Shown: positions 1 to 6,883 of the stretch, one piece after another
Layout of the letters: every line of letters begins with the position of its first letter
How positions within the stretch are numbered: position 1 is the first letter of the stretch
Source of the DNA: Dendrosporobacter quercicolus
Lineage (GTDB): Bacteria > Bacillota > Negativicutes > DSM-1736 > Dendrosporobacteraceae
Length of the DNA stretch: 64,000 nt
Assembly: GCF_900104455.1 (NCBI RefSeq)
Contig: NZ_FNHB01000015.1
Coordinates: 1-64,000 of the forward strand
Direction of reading: 5' to 3'
Position numbers and translations under genes: made by a program
The notes under the pieces: generated by a model
What the model was told of the DNA's origin: nothing
The model's database searches: none
Seen by the model: only the letters and a program-made list of their open reading frames with translations

Positions 1-1
1 A

Positions 2-53
2 TGGCGACCCCGGCAGGATTCGAACCTGCGACCTTTTGATTCGTAGTCAAAAG
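2..53 (-). other. tRNA-Arg(ACG) 3' fragment, prophage attachment site
   Basis: Read on the minus strand, this gives an anticodon arm with a 7-nt loop carrying ACG, a variable loop, a T-arm with TTCGAAT flanked by GCAGG/CCTGC, and a 3' acceptor strand ending in an encoded CCA at 4-2. Upstream (above base 53) there is no D-arm or 5' acceptor strand, so this is not a complete tRNA. A 3' half of this kind is the usual remnant at one end of an element integrated in a tRNA gene. Its orientation places the chromosome to the left and the element to the right. Confidence 0.8.
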
Positions 54-172
54 GTATTGCCTAGTTTACATGTAATTATTTTAACTATAAGTCCTACGAA
101 CCCAGTAAAATCAATACTCATTAACCTATATGAAAAATTATTATCTTGTGATTCTATCCAGTTCTAGTTGCT

Positions 173-218
173 TTTTGTCCCTTATATTTCACGCCAAGGG
201 GCAAAATAAGGGACAAAA
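173..218. repeat. Inverted repeat near the attachment site, possible integrase arm sites
   Basis: Two perfect 13-bp arms (173-185 and 206-218), each containing the TTTTGTCCC / GGGACAAAA motif, are separated by 20 nt. They lie about 120 bp inside the tRNA fragment. Short repeats of this sort beside att cores often bind the N-terminal domain of tyrosine recombinases. The role is inferred from position; the repeat itself is plain in the sequence. No gene is seen from 54 to 351. Confidence 0.5.
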
Positions 219-244
219 TCATTTTGGGAAATCGTCATTTCCCA

Positions 245-291
245 AATAAGAAAGCAGCTCCACAATCCGCATGTGGAGCTGCTTTCTTATT
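245..291. terminator. Bidirectional intrinsic terminator
   Basis: A perfect 20-bp inverted repeat (245-264 with 272-291) has a 7-nt loop. The GC-rich inner stem is bounded by AATAAGAAAG and CTTTCTTATT, giving U-rich tails in both directions. It follows the stop of the lipoprotein gene at 352 on the minus strand and would insulate the cargo from the attachment region. Confidence 0.8.
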
Positions 292-351
292 CTACCGCTT
301 CCGTTTCCGGCGCAATCGGCAAGACTGCCTCCCGCTCATCAATGAATTGCC

Positions 352-1368
352 TTATTTTTTTTGCTCTGCGATTTTTTCAGCAATACCGGAGTCCTTGACT
401 ACTTTCGTAAGTCTTCTTGATTCTTTCAACCACTTTTGAAAAAATTCTTCATGTCCTAAATAATTAACTTCCATGCCCAGCTTTTTCATGTTTTCTATGT
501 ACTCAGGATCATTCACGGTTTTTTCAAGTTCAACTAACAGTTTGGCTTTTATTTCTTTCGGCATTCCTTTGTGGGCACCAATGCCCATCCAATAAGTAAA
601 TACTACGTCAATCCCTTGTTCCTGAAAAGTAGGAACGTTGCTGTAAAGAGGATCATTAATTCGCTTTGTTGCGGCAACGCCAATGACTTTCACTGTCCCG
701 CTTTTTACATGTTCCTGCATTCTTGGGGCAATAGCAAACATTAACTGGATATGTCCGCCTAATAGAGCAGCCAATGATTCCGAGGTGCCTTTAAACGGTA
801 CTTGATCCAACGCAATTCCGGCATCTTGCGCGATCATTTCGCCAACAAGATGATTTCCGGTGCCTAACCCGCTATGCCCGAATTTAACTGTATGGGGATG
901 CTGCTTAGCATAATCCACCAGCTCACTTAGACTGTTCCAAGGGGAATCGGAGCGAACAACGGCAATATCCGGCAGTTCTATAACTTGTACTAATGGATCC
1001 AAGGCCGAAGGATAGTAATACCCGGATGTCTCGTACAATGTCGGCAATAATGCACTGTTGTCCACCACCCCCAAGGTATAGCCATCGTCCTTCGATTCTA
1101 CTAATTCATTCCAGCCTAAAATCCCCCCGGCGCCAAGCACATTCTTTACGATGACATTCTGTCCCATATGTTTATAAGCTACTTTTCCTAGCGCTCTCGC
1201 AACCATATCACTAGCACCGCCAGGAGCAAACGGCACAATCAACGTAATTGGCTTATCCGGATACTTTTCAGCAACAGTTGCCGGCGCCTCTTTCGTTCCG
1301 CAGCCAGCAACCAGCCCCATCGAACATAACAGCATCAAGGATAGCGCAATTGATTTTCTCATTTTCAC
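352..1368 (-). CDS. Orphan tripartite tricarboxylate transporter substrate-binding lipoprotein (TctC/Bug family)
   Basis: This is a 338-residue extracytoplasmic solute receptor. The N-terminus has a lipoprotein signal ending LVAGC, so the mature protein starts at a lipidated Cys near residue 23. Family marks include the VPFAPGG segment near residue 45, the GAGG motif that follows it, and the VPFKGTSE region near 190, all typical of Bug receptors for carboxylates. The start is GTG with GGGAGG at the right distance. TctA and TctB membrane partners are absent nearby, so it would have to serve a transporter elsewhere or act only in sensing. It lies on the prophage side of the attachment scar and is probably cargo. 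Confidence 0.9.
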   Translation of the reverse strand: MKMRKSIALSLMLLCSMGLVAGCGTKEAPATVAEKYPDKPITLIVPFAPGGASDMVARALGKVAYKHMGQNVIVKNVLGAGGILGWNELVESKDDGYTLGVVDNSALLPTLYETSGYYYPSALDPLVQVIELPDIAVVRSDSPWNSLSELVDYAKQHPHTVKFGHSGLGTGNHLVGEMIAQDAGIALDQVPFKGTSESLAALLGGHIQLMFAIAPRMQEHVKSGTVKVIGVAATKRINDPLYSNVPTFQEQGIDVVFTYWMGIGAHKGMPKEIKAKLLVELEKTVNDPEYIENMKKLGMEVNYLGHEEFFQKWLKESRRLTKVVKDSGIAEKIAEQKK

Positions 1369-1487
1369 AGCATTTCCTCCCTTAATTCGTTTTAATTCGA
1401 TTTTATACCCGATTACATAAAAAACATTGTCATATTTTGTCAGGAGAAAAAATAAAACCGGTCAGTAAGAATGCCAACCGGAACAAT

Positions 1488-1640
1488 TCACTCAATAAAC
1501 CATTTCCCCTCTTCATCAAACAAATATACCTGCTTGCCACTAATCCGGCAGCTATATCTCATGCCACAGCCGCCGGCTTTAAGTGAGGCGGCTTGTCTTA
1601 TGTCTAATATCCAATTTATCGACTGCGCACATCTTGGACA
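1488..1640 (-). pseudogene. Possible remnant of a small zinc-ribbon gene
   Basis: The frame runs 50 codons between an upstream in-frame TAA (1641-1643) and a TGA (1488-1490). It reads CPRCAQ, then CGMRYSC, and ends in a well-formed EEGKWFIE tail. The Cys spacing suggests a small metal-binding domain. The only ATG is internal and no ribosome binding site precedes the open part, so it may be a gene broken at its 5' end. The rest of 1381-1730 shows no other gene. Confidence 0.3.
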
Positions 1641-1710
1641 TTACTGGATATATTAAGCTTACTACACCTTCGTAGAAAACGCAGAATTAAATAATTAATT
1701 CCAAGAAGAT

Positions 1711-1756
1711 TAGGGATAATACCTCTATCATTATAATGACGGAGGTATTATCCCTA
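1711..1756. repeat. Perfect 15-bp inverted repeat over the end of the small DNA-binding gene
   Basis: Arms 1711-1725 and 742-756 within 1742-1756 are exact complements (TAGGGATAATACCTC and its inverse) around a 16-nt AT-rich loop. The right arm codes for the last residues of the 1731-1940 gene and its stop lies in the loop. There is no U-run after the stem on the minus strand, so it may be an RNA-stabilising hairpin or an operator rather than a simple terminator. Confidence 0.6.
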
Positions 1757-1940
1757 ACTCTCTTTCGCACTCCTTTACCTTATCCATTACAGCTTTTAAC
1801 ATAACACTTTGCGCAGTATTCTTAGTGCCGGAATTTTTTCTGTTTAATGCATCAACTACTGCAACTAATCGATTGTAATCTTTCTCACTGTCAAAACGAA
1901 GTGCTATTCTCTTTCTCTCTAAATTGGGCTGATTTGGCAT
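1731..1940 (-). CDS. Small hypothetical protein, ribbon-helix-helix-like
   Basis: The product is 69 residues. A short basic N-terminus followed by a strand-like RIALRFDSEKDY and two helices (about 21-32 and 42-60) resembles Arc/MetJ ribbon-helix-helix DNA-binding proteins. This is a judgement from pattern only. It sits just downstream of the restriction-modification pair and could regulate it or a plasmid-like function. The 3' end overlaps a perfect inverted repeat. Confidence 0.5.
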   Translation of the reverse strand: MPNQPNLERKRIALRFDSEKDYNRLVAVVDALNRKNSGTKNTAQSVMLKAVMDKVKECERELGIIPPSL

Positions 1941-2057
1941 ATCTACTCTCCTAGTTTAGTCACTTTACTCTCATGATTAATAAAAAAATAGCGTTGCTTT
2001 TATGATTATTTTAATTTTAATTCTAGTATTATCCATTTACTTACTACGACCTATACC

Positions 2058-3740
2058 TTATGCAGCCAGCCAATTATCTACACAAATTTGAATTTTATTT
2101 TTCCAGTCATTTTCATCAATTGCATCTTCTATCTGTGCCAATGCTGCTATCAGAAAAGATTCTATATCTTTGGGAGTAGGATGATGAGAATATGTATATG
2201 AATTCTCAATAAGGCGCATAAATTGATCTAAATCAAGTGGTATTATCCTTGTTTTTCCGCCATAATATGTTACATTCGTTTTATTAGTGGTATAAAAATG
2301 TGCCAATGTGGCTTGATTTATTGCGGGTGCAATAAAAAGACAGTATGTATCTTTTCCTGTTTTCTTAAAAAGCTGTCCACAGTGACGTGTAACAGAATCG
2401 CCCTCAGCAATAAATTGCCGCTGCCCAGACTGAAGCGTTACTTCAACCGCTAAAACAAAATTTTCATAATCGCACTCAATATCCGGCATATTCCCTTTGG
2501 CAGTAGACATAGGCTGACCTAAATCATCAACTTTAAAGTTGCCTTTAATATTTCCGCCATCCATCATAGTCATCGCCCTCCATGTATTCCATTCGAGAAA
2601 TAACGGAGCATCGTAGAGTTCATCAGAAATAATTTCATTAAATGTATCTACGACCTCTTGATATAGAGCATATGACTTTAATTGTATTTCTTGATGGCGA
2701 ATAAGTGCATTTTTTCTTTTTTGGATAATTCCATCTCGTAGATCTTTTAGTTCTTCAACAGCCATGCCCGACAGTTCTCTTCTAGTATATGAATGAAGCC
2801 GCATGAGAGTGTCCATAAGGTTTTCTCTAATATCAGCATAAAGTGTTGGAACAAAAGGATTGAAAAGATGTTCCTTATATGCTTTCTGATCTTCAACAAA
2901 CACAGGCTTCCGTTCTACAGTCTTTAACAGATATTCTACCTCTGCCGTTTTATCGGGCGAAACAACTATTGAACGTCCTGTGAATGAGAATAGTCCTGTA
3001 AACCTTAAATAACGAAAACACGCATCTGCATAATCACGCATATTACCTTTTTTAGTCTTAATAAACTTCCTGATGCTCACGTCCCTTGATTGACGTGTTC
3101 TTGCCTTCCCACTAGCTATTGCTTCAACGTAAATTTCTTCAACTGCCTTCGTCCAAACCTCATTAACTAACGATTTGTAATCACCTCTTCTACTTTCTTT
3201 TTCTCTGCGAAAAGAGAGTATAGAATTTTTCACAATGTCAAAATTCCGATAATCAGTCAGTTGAAGTGCAAATATTTTAAACTCATCAAATGTAAGACTT
3301 TCCAAATCACAAATCAAACGCATAATTTCAAGATACGGACGTATCCAAAAAGCTCCTGCAATATTCTTGCTTTCATTATGAAAAGGAGATGGAAGCTGAA
3401 ATTTTAGTAATTGCCTTAAAAATACTTCTTTTGGTCTTTTCCCATACACAAAAGAATGTCCAGAAGGCGTCAACTTAAGTTTAGGATTTAGGTCTACAAA
3501 TCCCAACGCCTTTGGAGCACGATTAATTCTGTCTCTTGCACTAAAGGCTTTATCTTTTGGTGAACCACTACCTTCAAAAAAGTCAGATTCAGCTAATTTT
3601 TCTATAAATGCCACTTGCGTTGATCCATTCCAAACTTGACCATCAAATACCTCACATAACAACTGAATTTCCGGCAACATTTTTTCAGGGCTTCTTGGTG
3701 ATGTAGTAAAAAATAATGCTCGATTTTCCAGCCGTGCCAA
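2058..3740 (-). CDS. Type II restriction endonuclease, AlwI family
   Basis: This 560-residue protein resembles AlwI-type enzymes, which recognise GGATC and cut outside the site. A PD-(D/E)XK-like nuclease core is visible with D420 (MPDIECD) and the acidic E433 in VEVTL, followed by QFIAEGDSVTRH. The start is TTG with AGGGAAG upstream. The gene lies 20 bp downstream of a Dam-type adenine methyltransferase, the expected protective partner, and shares its direction. The exact recognition site is inferred from the family. Confidence 0.82.
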   Translation of the reverse strand: MARLENRALFFTTSPRSPEKMLPEIQLLCEVFDGQVWNGSTQVAFIEKLAESDFFEGSGSPKDKAFSARDRINRAPKALGFVDLNPKLKLTPSGHSFVYGKRPKEVFLRQLLKFQLPSPFHNESKNIAGAFWIRPYLEIMRLICDLESLTFDEFKIFALQLTDYRNFDIVKNSILSFRREKESRRGDYKSLVNEVWTKAVEEIYVEAIASGKARTRQSRDVSIRKFIKTKKGNMRDYADACFRYLRFTGLFSFTGRSIVVSPDKTAEVEYLLKTVERKPVFVEDQKAYKEHLFNPFVPTLYADIRENLMDTLMRLHSYTRRELSGMAVEELKDLRDGIIQKRKNALIRHQEIQLKSYALYQEVVDTFNEIISDELYDAPLFLEWNTWRAMTMMDGGNIKGNFKVDDLGQPMSTAKGNMPDIECDYENFVLAVEVTLQSGQRQFIAEGDSVTRHCGQLFKKTGKDTYCLFIAPAINQATLAHFYTTNKTNVTYYGGKTRIIPLDLDQFMRLIENSYTYSHHPTPKDIESFLIAALAQIEDAIDENDWKNKIQICVDNWLAA

Positions 3741-3760
3741 ATAACTTCCCTCGTTTCTGC

Positions 3761-4609
3761 TTAATAGTTCTTGACAATTATATGCATTTTGTCATTATTA
3801 AATCTGTTCCTAATATTTACGGCGTAATTTTTATAATACTCATCAAAAATATACTCACCATACAATTCCTGTGTTAATGGTGTCTTGCCGATAACCATAA
3901 GAGCACGACACGGAAGGTTGCGAAAATCTTCAGCCAACCTCCTGTGCTGAACTTCATCAAAACCATTCATCATGTCAATATTCCCGTAATCATTAAAAAC
4001 GCAATCATATGGAGGATCCAGGAAAATAAAATCGTCCTCCTCCGCAATTGCAAATATTTCATTATAGTCTACATTGTAAAGTTCAGCGCTTTGTAATAGT
4101 AAACTATGTTCTTGTGTAATTAATCTTGTATTTAGATTAGGATAACGACCAAAAGGCACATTGTAATCACCATTGCCATTGTAACGTATCATTCCAGAAT
4201 ACGCAGTTTTATTTATAAAAAAATAGAGAACACCATCTAAATATGTTTCATCTGGATTGTTAAATAAATTTCTCATCATATAATACAACTCTTCGTTTGC
4301 ATTTGGAATTCTTTCATTCGGATGCTCTGATTTTAGTTTTTTATATGCAGATTGATTATCTTCGTATTGTCTCTGTAATTCATTTAGTTGCTCACGCATT
4401 TGAGGATATTGATTCCTAAGCTGAAAGTAAAAAGTCATCAGCCTCGTATTTATATCATTAAGAATTGCCCTGTCCGGCTCAATATGAAAATACACTGCAC
4501 CGCCTCCCAAAAAAGGCTCAATATATCGATCAAAATCATCAGGAATATATTGCAAAAAACGTGGAATTTCTCTTGATTTACCACCTCGATATTTTAATAC
4601 TGGATTCAT
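3761..4609 (-). CDS. D12-class N6-adenine DNA methyltransferase (Dam-like), modification partner of the AlwI-like nuclease
   Basis: The 282-residue protein has KYRGGK at 6-11, motif I EPFLGGGAVY at 31-40 for S-adenosylmethionine binding, and the catalytic DPPY at 198-201, which define the Dam/D12 class. It would methylate adenine in GATC-containing sites and so protect against a GGATC nuclease. GTAGGAG precedes the ATG. It is the first gene of the two-gene operon, so methylation should precede cutting when the element enters a new cell. Confidence 0.92.
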   Translation of the reverse strand: MNPVLKYRGGKSREIPRFLQYIPDDFDRYIEPFLGGGAVYFHIEPDRAILNDINTRLMTFYFQLRNQYPQMREQLNELQRQYEDNQSAYKKLKSEHPNERIPNANEELYYMMRNLFNNPDETYLDGVLYFFINKTAYSGMIRYNGNGDYNVPFGRYPNLNTRLITQEHSLLLQSAELYNVDYNEIFAIAEEDDFIFLDPPYDCVFNDYGNIDMMNGFDEVQHRRLAEDFRNLPCRALMVIGKTPLTQELYGEYIFDEYYKNYAVNIRNRFNNDKMHIIVKNY

Positions 4610-4622
4610 TATATCACTCCTA

Positions 4623-4665
4623 CAATACTATATATAGCGCAAATCAAACACACCAATACTATATA
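4623..4665. promoter_or_regulatory. Spaced direct repeats upstream of the restriction-modification operon
   Basis: CAATACTATATA occurs at 4623-4634 and 4654-4665, exactly 31 bp apart (about three helical turns), immediately upstream of the methyltransferase start. The region is AT-rich and must contain the operon promoter. Equal repeats on one helix face suggest an operator, as used for controller or methyltransferase autoregulation. The binding protein is unknown. Confidence 0.45.
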
Positions 4666-4756
4666 CAGTGTTTATTTGCTTGATAGACAATTTTTAATAT
4701 GTTATAATATTCATTTTAAAAACAAAAACTCCTGCAATTTTGCTTCCGTTAGCTAC

Positions 4757-4788
4757 AAAAATGCCGCCCCGCCCGAAGGCAGAGCGGC
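4757..4788 (-). terminator. Intrinsic terminator at the end of the late operon
   Basis: On the minus strand an 11-bp GC-rich stem (763-773 with 778-788 within 4763-4788, including two G-U pairs) closes on a UUCG tetraloop and is followed by AUUUUUG. It comes 6 nt after the stop of the last lysis gene at 4794, so it marks the end of late transcription. Confidence 0.8.
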
Positions 4789-4793
4789 GATAA

Positions 4794-5429
4794 TCAGAAC
4801 AGAAAAAATAGCTTATTCGTCATAATGGTATACTTTGTTTCCCAGCCACTTTCATTGCCACCAGCATGATATTCAACCTCTATCGCCCGATCCTTGCTAA
4901 AATTACGTTGCAGGCCCACTGGTATATAACTATCTCCGCTGTGCCGGCCATAACCAACGGACCATTCCCAATTACGATAGTTGTTTACCTTGTACACGCC
5001 AACTTGCCATTCCGTTGCCCCGCCAGGCTGCTGAACCTCCTGCGGCGCGGTAAGCGTCCGGTCTGACTTTTCCAGCGCAGCCGGCGGCAAAGTAGGGTCT
5101 TTGGCATTTATGCGGTCAGCTACACCAACCGCAGCCTGCTGTACGGTAGGAGCTTCCACGGTAAAATTATAGATAGGCTGTACTTTCCCAGCCTGCGCCT
5201 GCTGGACAGCAGAGGCTAGCATTTCGGCATTTTGCTTGGATAGCTTCAGCTCGTTCTGCAATGCATTGACGTTTGCCGCCTGCTCTTGGGTGAGTGTGAC
5301 CGCCTGCTGCAGCCGTGATTCTTGCGCCTGATTGTAACTGATACCCCAAAGCAAAAGGGCCAGCACAACGGCCAGCCCTACGATGTATTTCCAGTGATTC
5401 GCTATAAAACGTTTTGCCTGATCTAACAT
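4794..5429 (-). CDS. Spanin-like lysis protein: membrane anchor, coiled coil, beta-rich C-terminus
   Basis: The 211-residue protein has one membrane segment at about residues 14-30, a Gln/Ala-rich coiled coil at about 33-85, a linker, and a beta-rich tail of alternating aromatics ending KLFFLF. The N-terminal half resembles an inner-membrane spanin (Rz). The terminal aromatic run resembles the last strand of outer-membrane barrels. It follows the amidase in the lysis cassette and is the last late gene. In a diderm host it could link the two membranes and finish lysis. No separate outer-membrane spanin partner was found. Confidence 0.5.
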   Translation of the reverse strand: MLDQAKRFIANHWKYIVGLAVVLALLLWGISYNQAQESRLQQAVTLTQEQAANVNALQNELKLSKQNAEMLASAVQQAQAGKVQPIYNFTVEAPTVQQAAVGVADRINAKDPTLPPAALEKSDRTLTAPQEVQQPGGATEWQVGVYKVNNYRNWEWSVGYGRHSGDSYIPVGLQRNFSKDRAIEVEYHAGGNESGWETKYTIMTNKLFFLF

Positions 5430-5431
5430 AC

Positions 5432-5623
5432 TTACCCCTCCCTTAAAATAGCGGTCACAGTCGATTCAGTCCGCGCTAACGGCACATCAATTTCAGTGCC
5501 GCCCTTGACTGAGATATAGCCGGTTGGCTCGCCATTTAGCAATACTGCAGTAAGGTCTTTTGCCATAATACCGGCGGGCAATGCATATATACCGGACCGA
5601 TCAACTTTTTGCAAAACAATCAT
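5432..5623 (-). CDS. Small hypothetical protein in the lysis cassette
   Basis: The 63-residue product has no membrane segment. It is predicted to be beta-rich, with a Gly-containing turn pattern (LLNGEPTGYISVKGG). The gene abuts the amidase upstream by one base and ends 2 bp before the spanin-like gene, so it is co-translated with the lysis genes. I do not recognise the family; a small structural or chaperone role is only a guess. Confidence 0.65.
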   Translation of the reverse strand: MIVLQKVDRSGIYALPAGIMAKDLTAVLLNGEPTGYISVKGGTEIDVPLARTESTVTAILREG

Positions 5624-6210
5624 TACGACACCCCCTGATTCCTATACCAATTTGCCTTGCCCCGAATAACATTGCCACCTTCACCCGGCGCCACCCCAGG
5701 GAAAAACCATAAATCCCAACGCTCGCAACTATGCTCCGGCCCATGCCGGCCATCCGGGTACCCATTGGCTCCATATCCAGGATTCAGGCCGTCCTTGTTG
5801 TCGGCCGCCTCAGCATGCGTCATGACACGTTGCAGATCAATCGTGAGATCAAGCGCTGCTGCCAACACAGCTACAACCTGCGCTGCGGCTTCGATCTGCG
5901 CGGGCGTTGGCGGCTCCAGGCCAAAATTATTGGTAGTGGCGTTATAGGCGCAGGCCAAAGAAATCCCAATTGCTCCGGAATTGCGCCGGTAAGTATGGGA
6001 TTTAGCTGCGGCCAGATCATTTGCGCTGACATAAACGCTGCCATCTGCGTCAATATTTATATGGTATGAATCAAAAAACTGGCCGTAATGGCCAGCCGTC
6101 CAATGCAGGTACAGTTTTACATCCCTGTCCAGCGCCCGGGCTTTATCCCAAAGGTTATTTTTGCTCTGTAAAGCCAGTTCCCGAAGCTCCATTAATGTTA
6201 CTTTGCGCAT
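5623..6210 (-). CDS. Endolysin, N-acetylmuramoyl-L-alanine amidase-like
   Basis: The protein is about 195 residues and lacks a signal peptide. The LHWTAG motif near residue 37, SYHINI after it, GAIGISLACAYNA near 80 and VMTHAEAA near 130 match the zinc amidase (Amidase_2/PGRP-like) fold, with His residues as likely metal ligands. It would cleave the amide bond between muramic acid and the stem peptide. The ATG at 6210 is favoured by GGAGGAAATGAGA upstream. The gene overlaps the holin-like gene by about 55 nt and should depend on it for access to the wall. Confidence 0.85.
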   Translation of the reverse strand: MRKVTLMELRELALQSKNNLWDKARALDRDVKLYLHWTAGHYGQFFDSYHINIDADGSVYVSANDLAAAKSHTYRRNSGAIGISLACAYNATTNNFGLEPPTPAQIEAAAQVVAVLAAALDLTIDLQRVMTHAEAADNKDGLNPGYGANGYPDGRHGPEHSCERWDLWFFPGVAPGEGGNVIRGKANWYRNQGVS

Positions 6211-6487
6211 TCTCATTTCCTCCTTTTACTTGCCGCCATGTATCCAGGCCACGCTTAATTGTATTTGATCCGAGCTGCAGCCCGAGCGCCGTGAGTACCT
6301 TGTCCAGCATTGCAGTAAGGTTTACGGCCGTCTCCGGATACAACAGCATCCTATACACAATAACAATAACAGTTATGGCCAGCATGGCGATGATAACCCG
6401 GTTCAGGGAAATATCCTTGGGATCATAACTTTCAGACAGAACTAAAGGCAGGTTACTGAAAACCTGCCTGATATTTCGCCAGAACAT
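6155..6487 (-). CDS. Holin-like membrane protein
   Basis: The 110-residue product has a strong hydrophobic segment at about residues 30-47 (VIIAMLAITVIVIV) and a weaker one near 55-75, then a polar tail. Such a small membrane protein between an XhlA-like gene and the amidase is the usual place for a holin. The start has GGAGGGAGCTT before ATG. Assignment rests on position and topology; no named family is recognised. Confidence 0.6.
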   Translation of the reverse strand: MFWRNIRQVFSNLPLVLSESYDPKDISLNRVIIAMLAITVIVIVYRMLLYPETAVNLTAMLDKVLTALGLQLGSNTIKRGLDTWRQVKGGNENAQSNINGASGTGFTEQK

Positions 6488-6497
6488 AAGCTCCCTC

Positions 6498-6812
6498 CTA
6501 ATTTTTAATCAGCCACATGATAATGCCCACAAAAAAACCGCTTACTGCACCGAGTAAAGCGGCTGTTCTATAGATACCCGCGATTTGTTCTTTGATCGCT
6601 TCGGTCAACTCTTCTTTGAGGTCTTTACTGGCCAACTGCATATTGTCAAGCCGATGGTGCATAGATTTTGACGATGCTTCCAGTTTTGCAATGGCAATTT
6701 CATGGGCGTCAACCTTTGACCTGCAAGGCTGGCACTGGGACAGCTGCAGATCCTGGCGCGCCTCGATCCGTGTTAATCTATCCAGTATCTCGCGTTCTAC
6801 TTTTTCATCCAA
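6498..6812 (-). CDS. XhlA-like hemolysin/lysis accessory protein
   Basis: The 104-residue protein has a charged N-terminal coiled coil (LTRIEARQDLQ and following) and a single C-terminal membrane segment (AALLGAVSGFFVGIIMWLI), the layout of XhlA from PBSX-type prophages, where it works with the holin. A CQPC pair lies near residue 27. Start is TTG with GGGTGAGAG just upstream. It is the first gene of the lysis cassette. Confidence 0.75.
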   Translation of the reverse strand: MDEKVEREILDRLTRIEARQDLQLSQCQPCRSKVDAHEIAIAKLEASSKSMHHRLDNMQLASKDLKEELTEAIKEQIAGIYRTAALLGAVSGFFVGIIMWLIKN

Positions 6813-6883
6813 TCTCTCACCCCCGACATATAAATAATAGCCGCCCGATCAGCGGCACGGCTCTCTCGGCATTATTGGTCACC

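Noticed and set aside
1-110. Complete tRNA gene
   Set aside because: The D-arm and 5' acceptor strand are missing above base 53, so only the 3' half is present.
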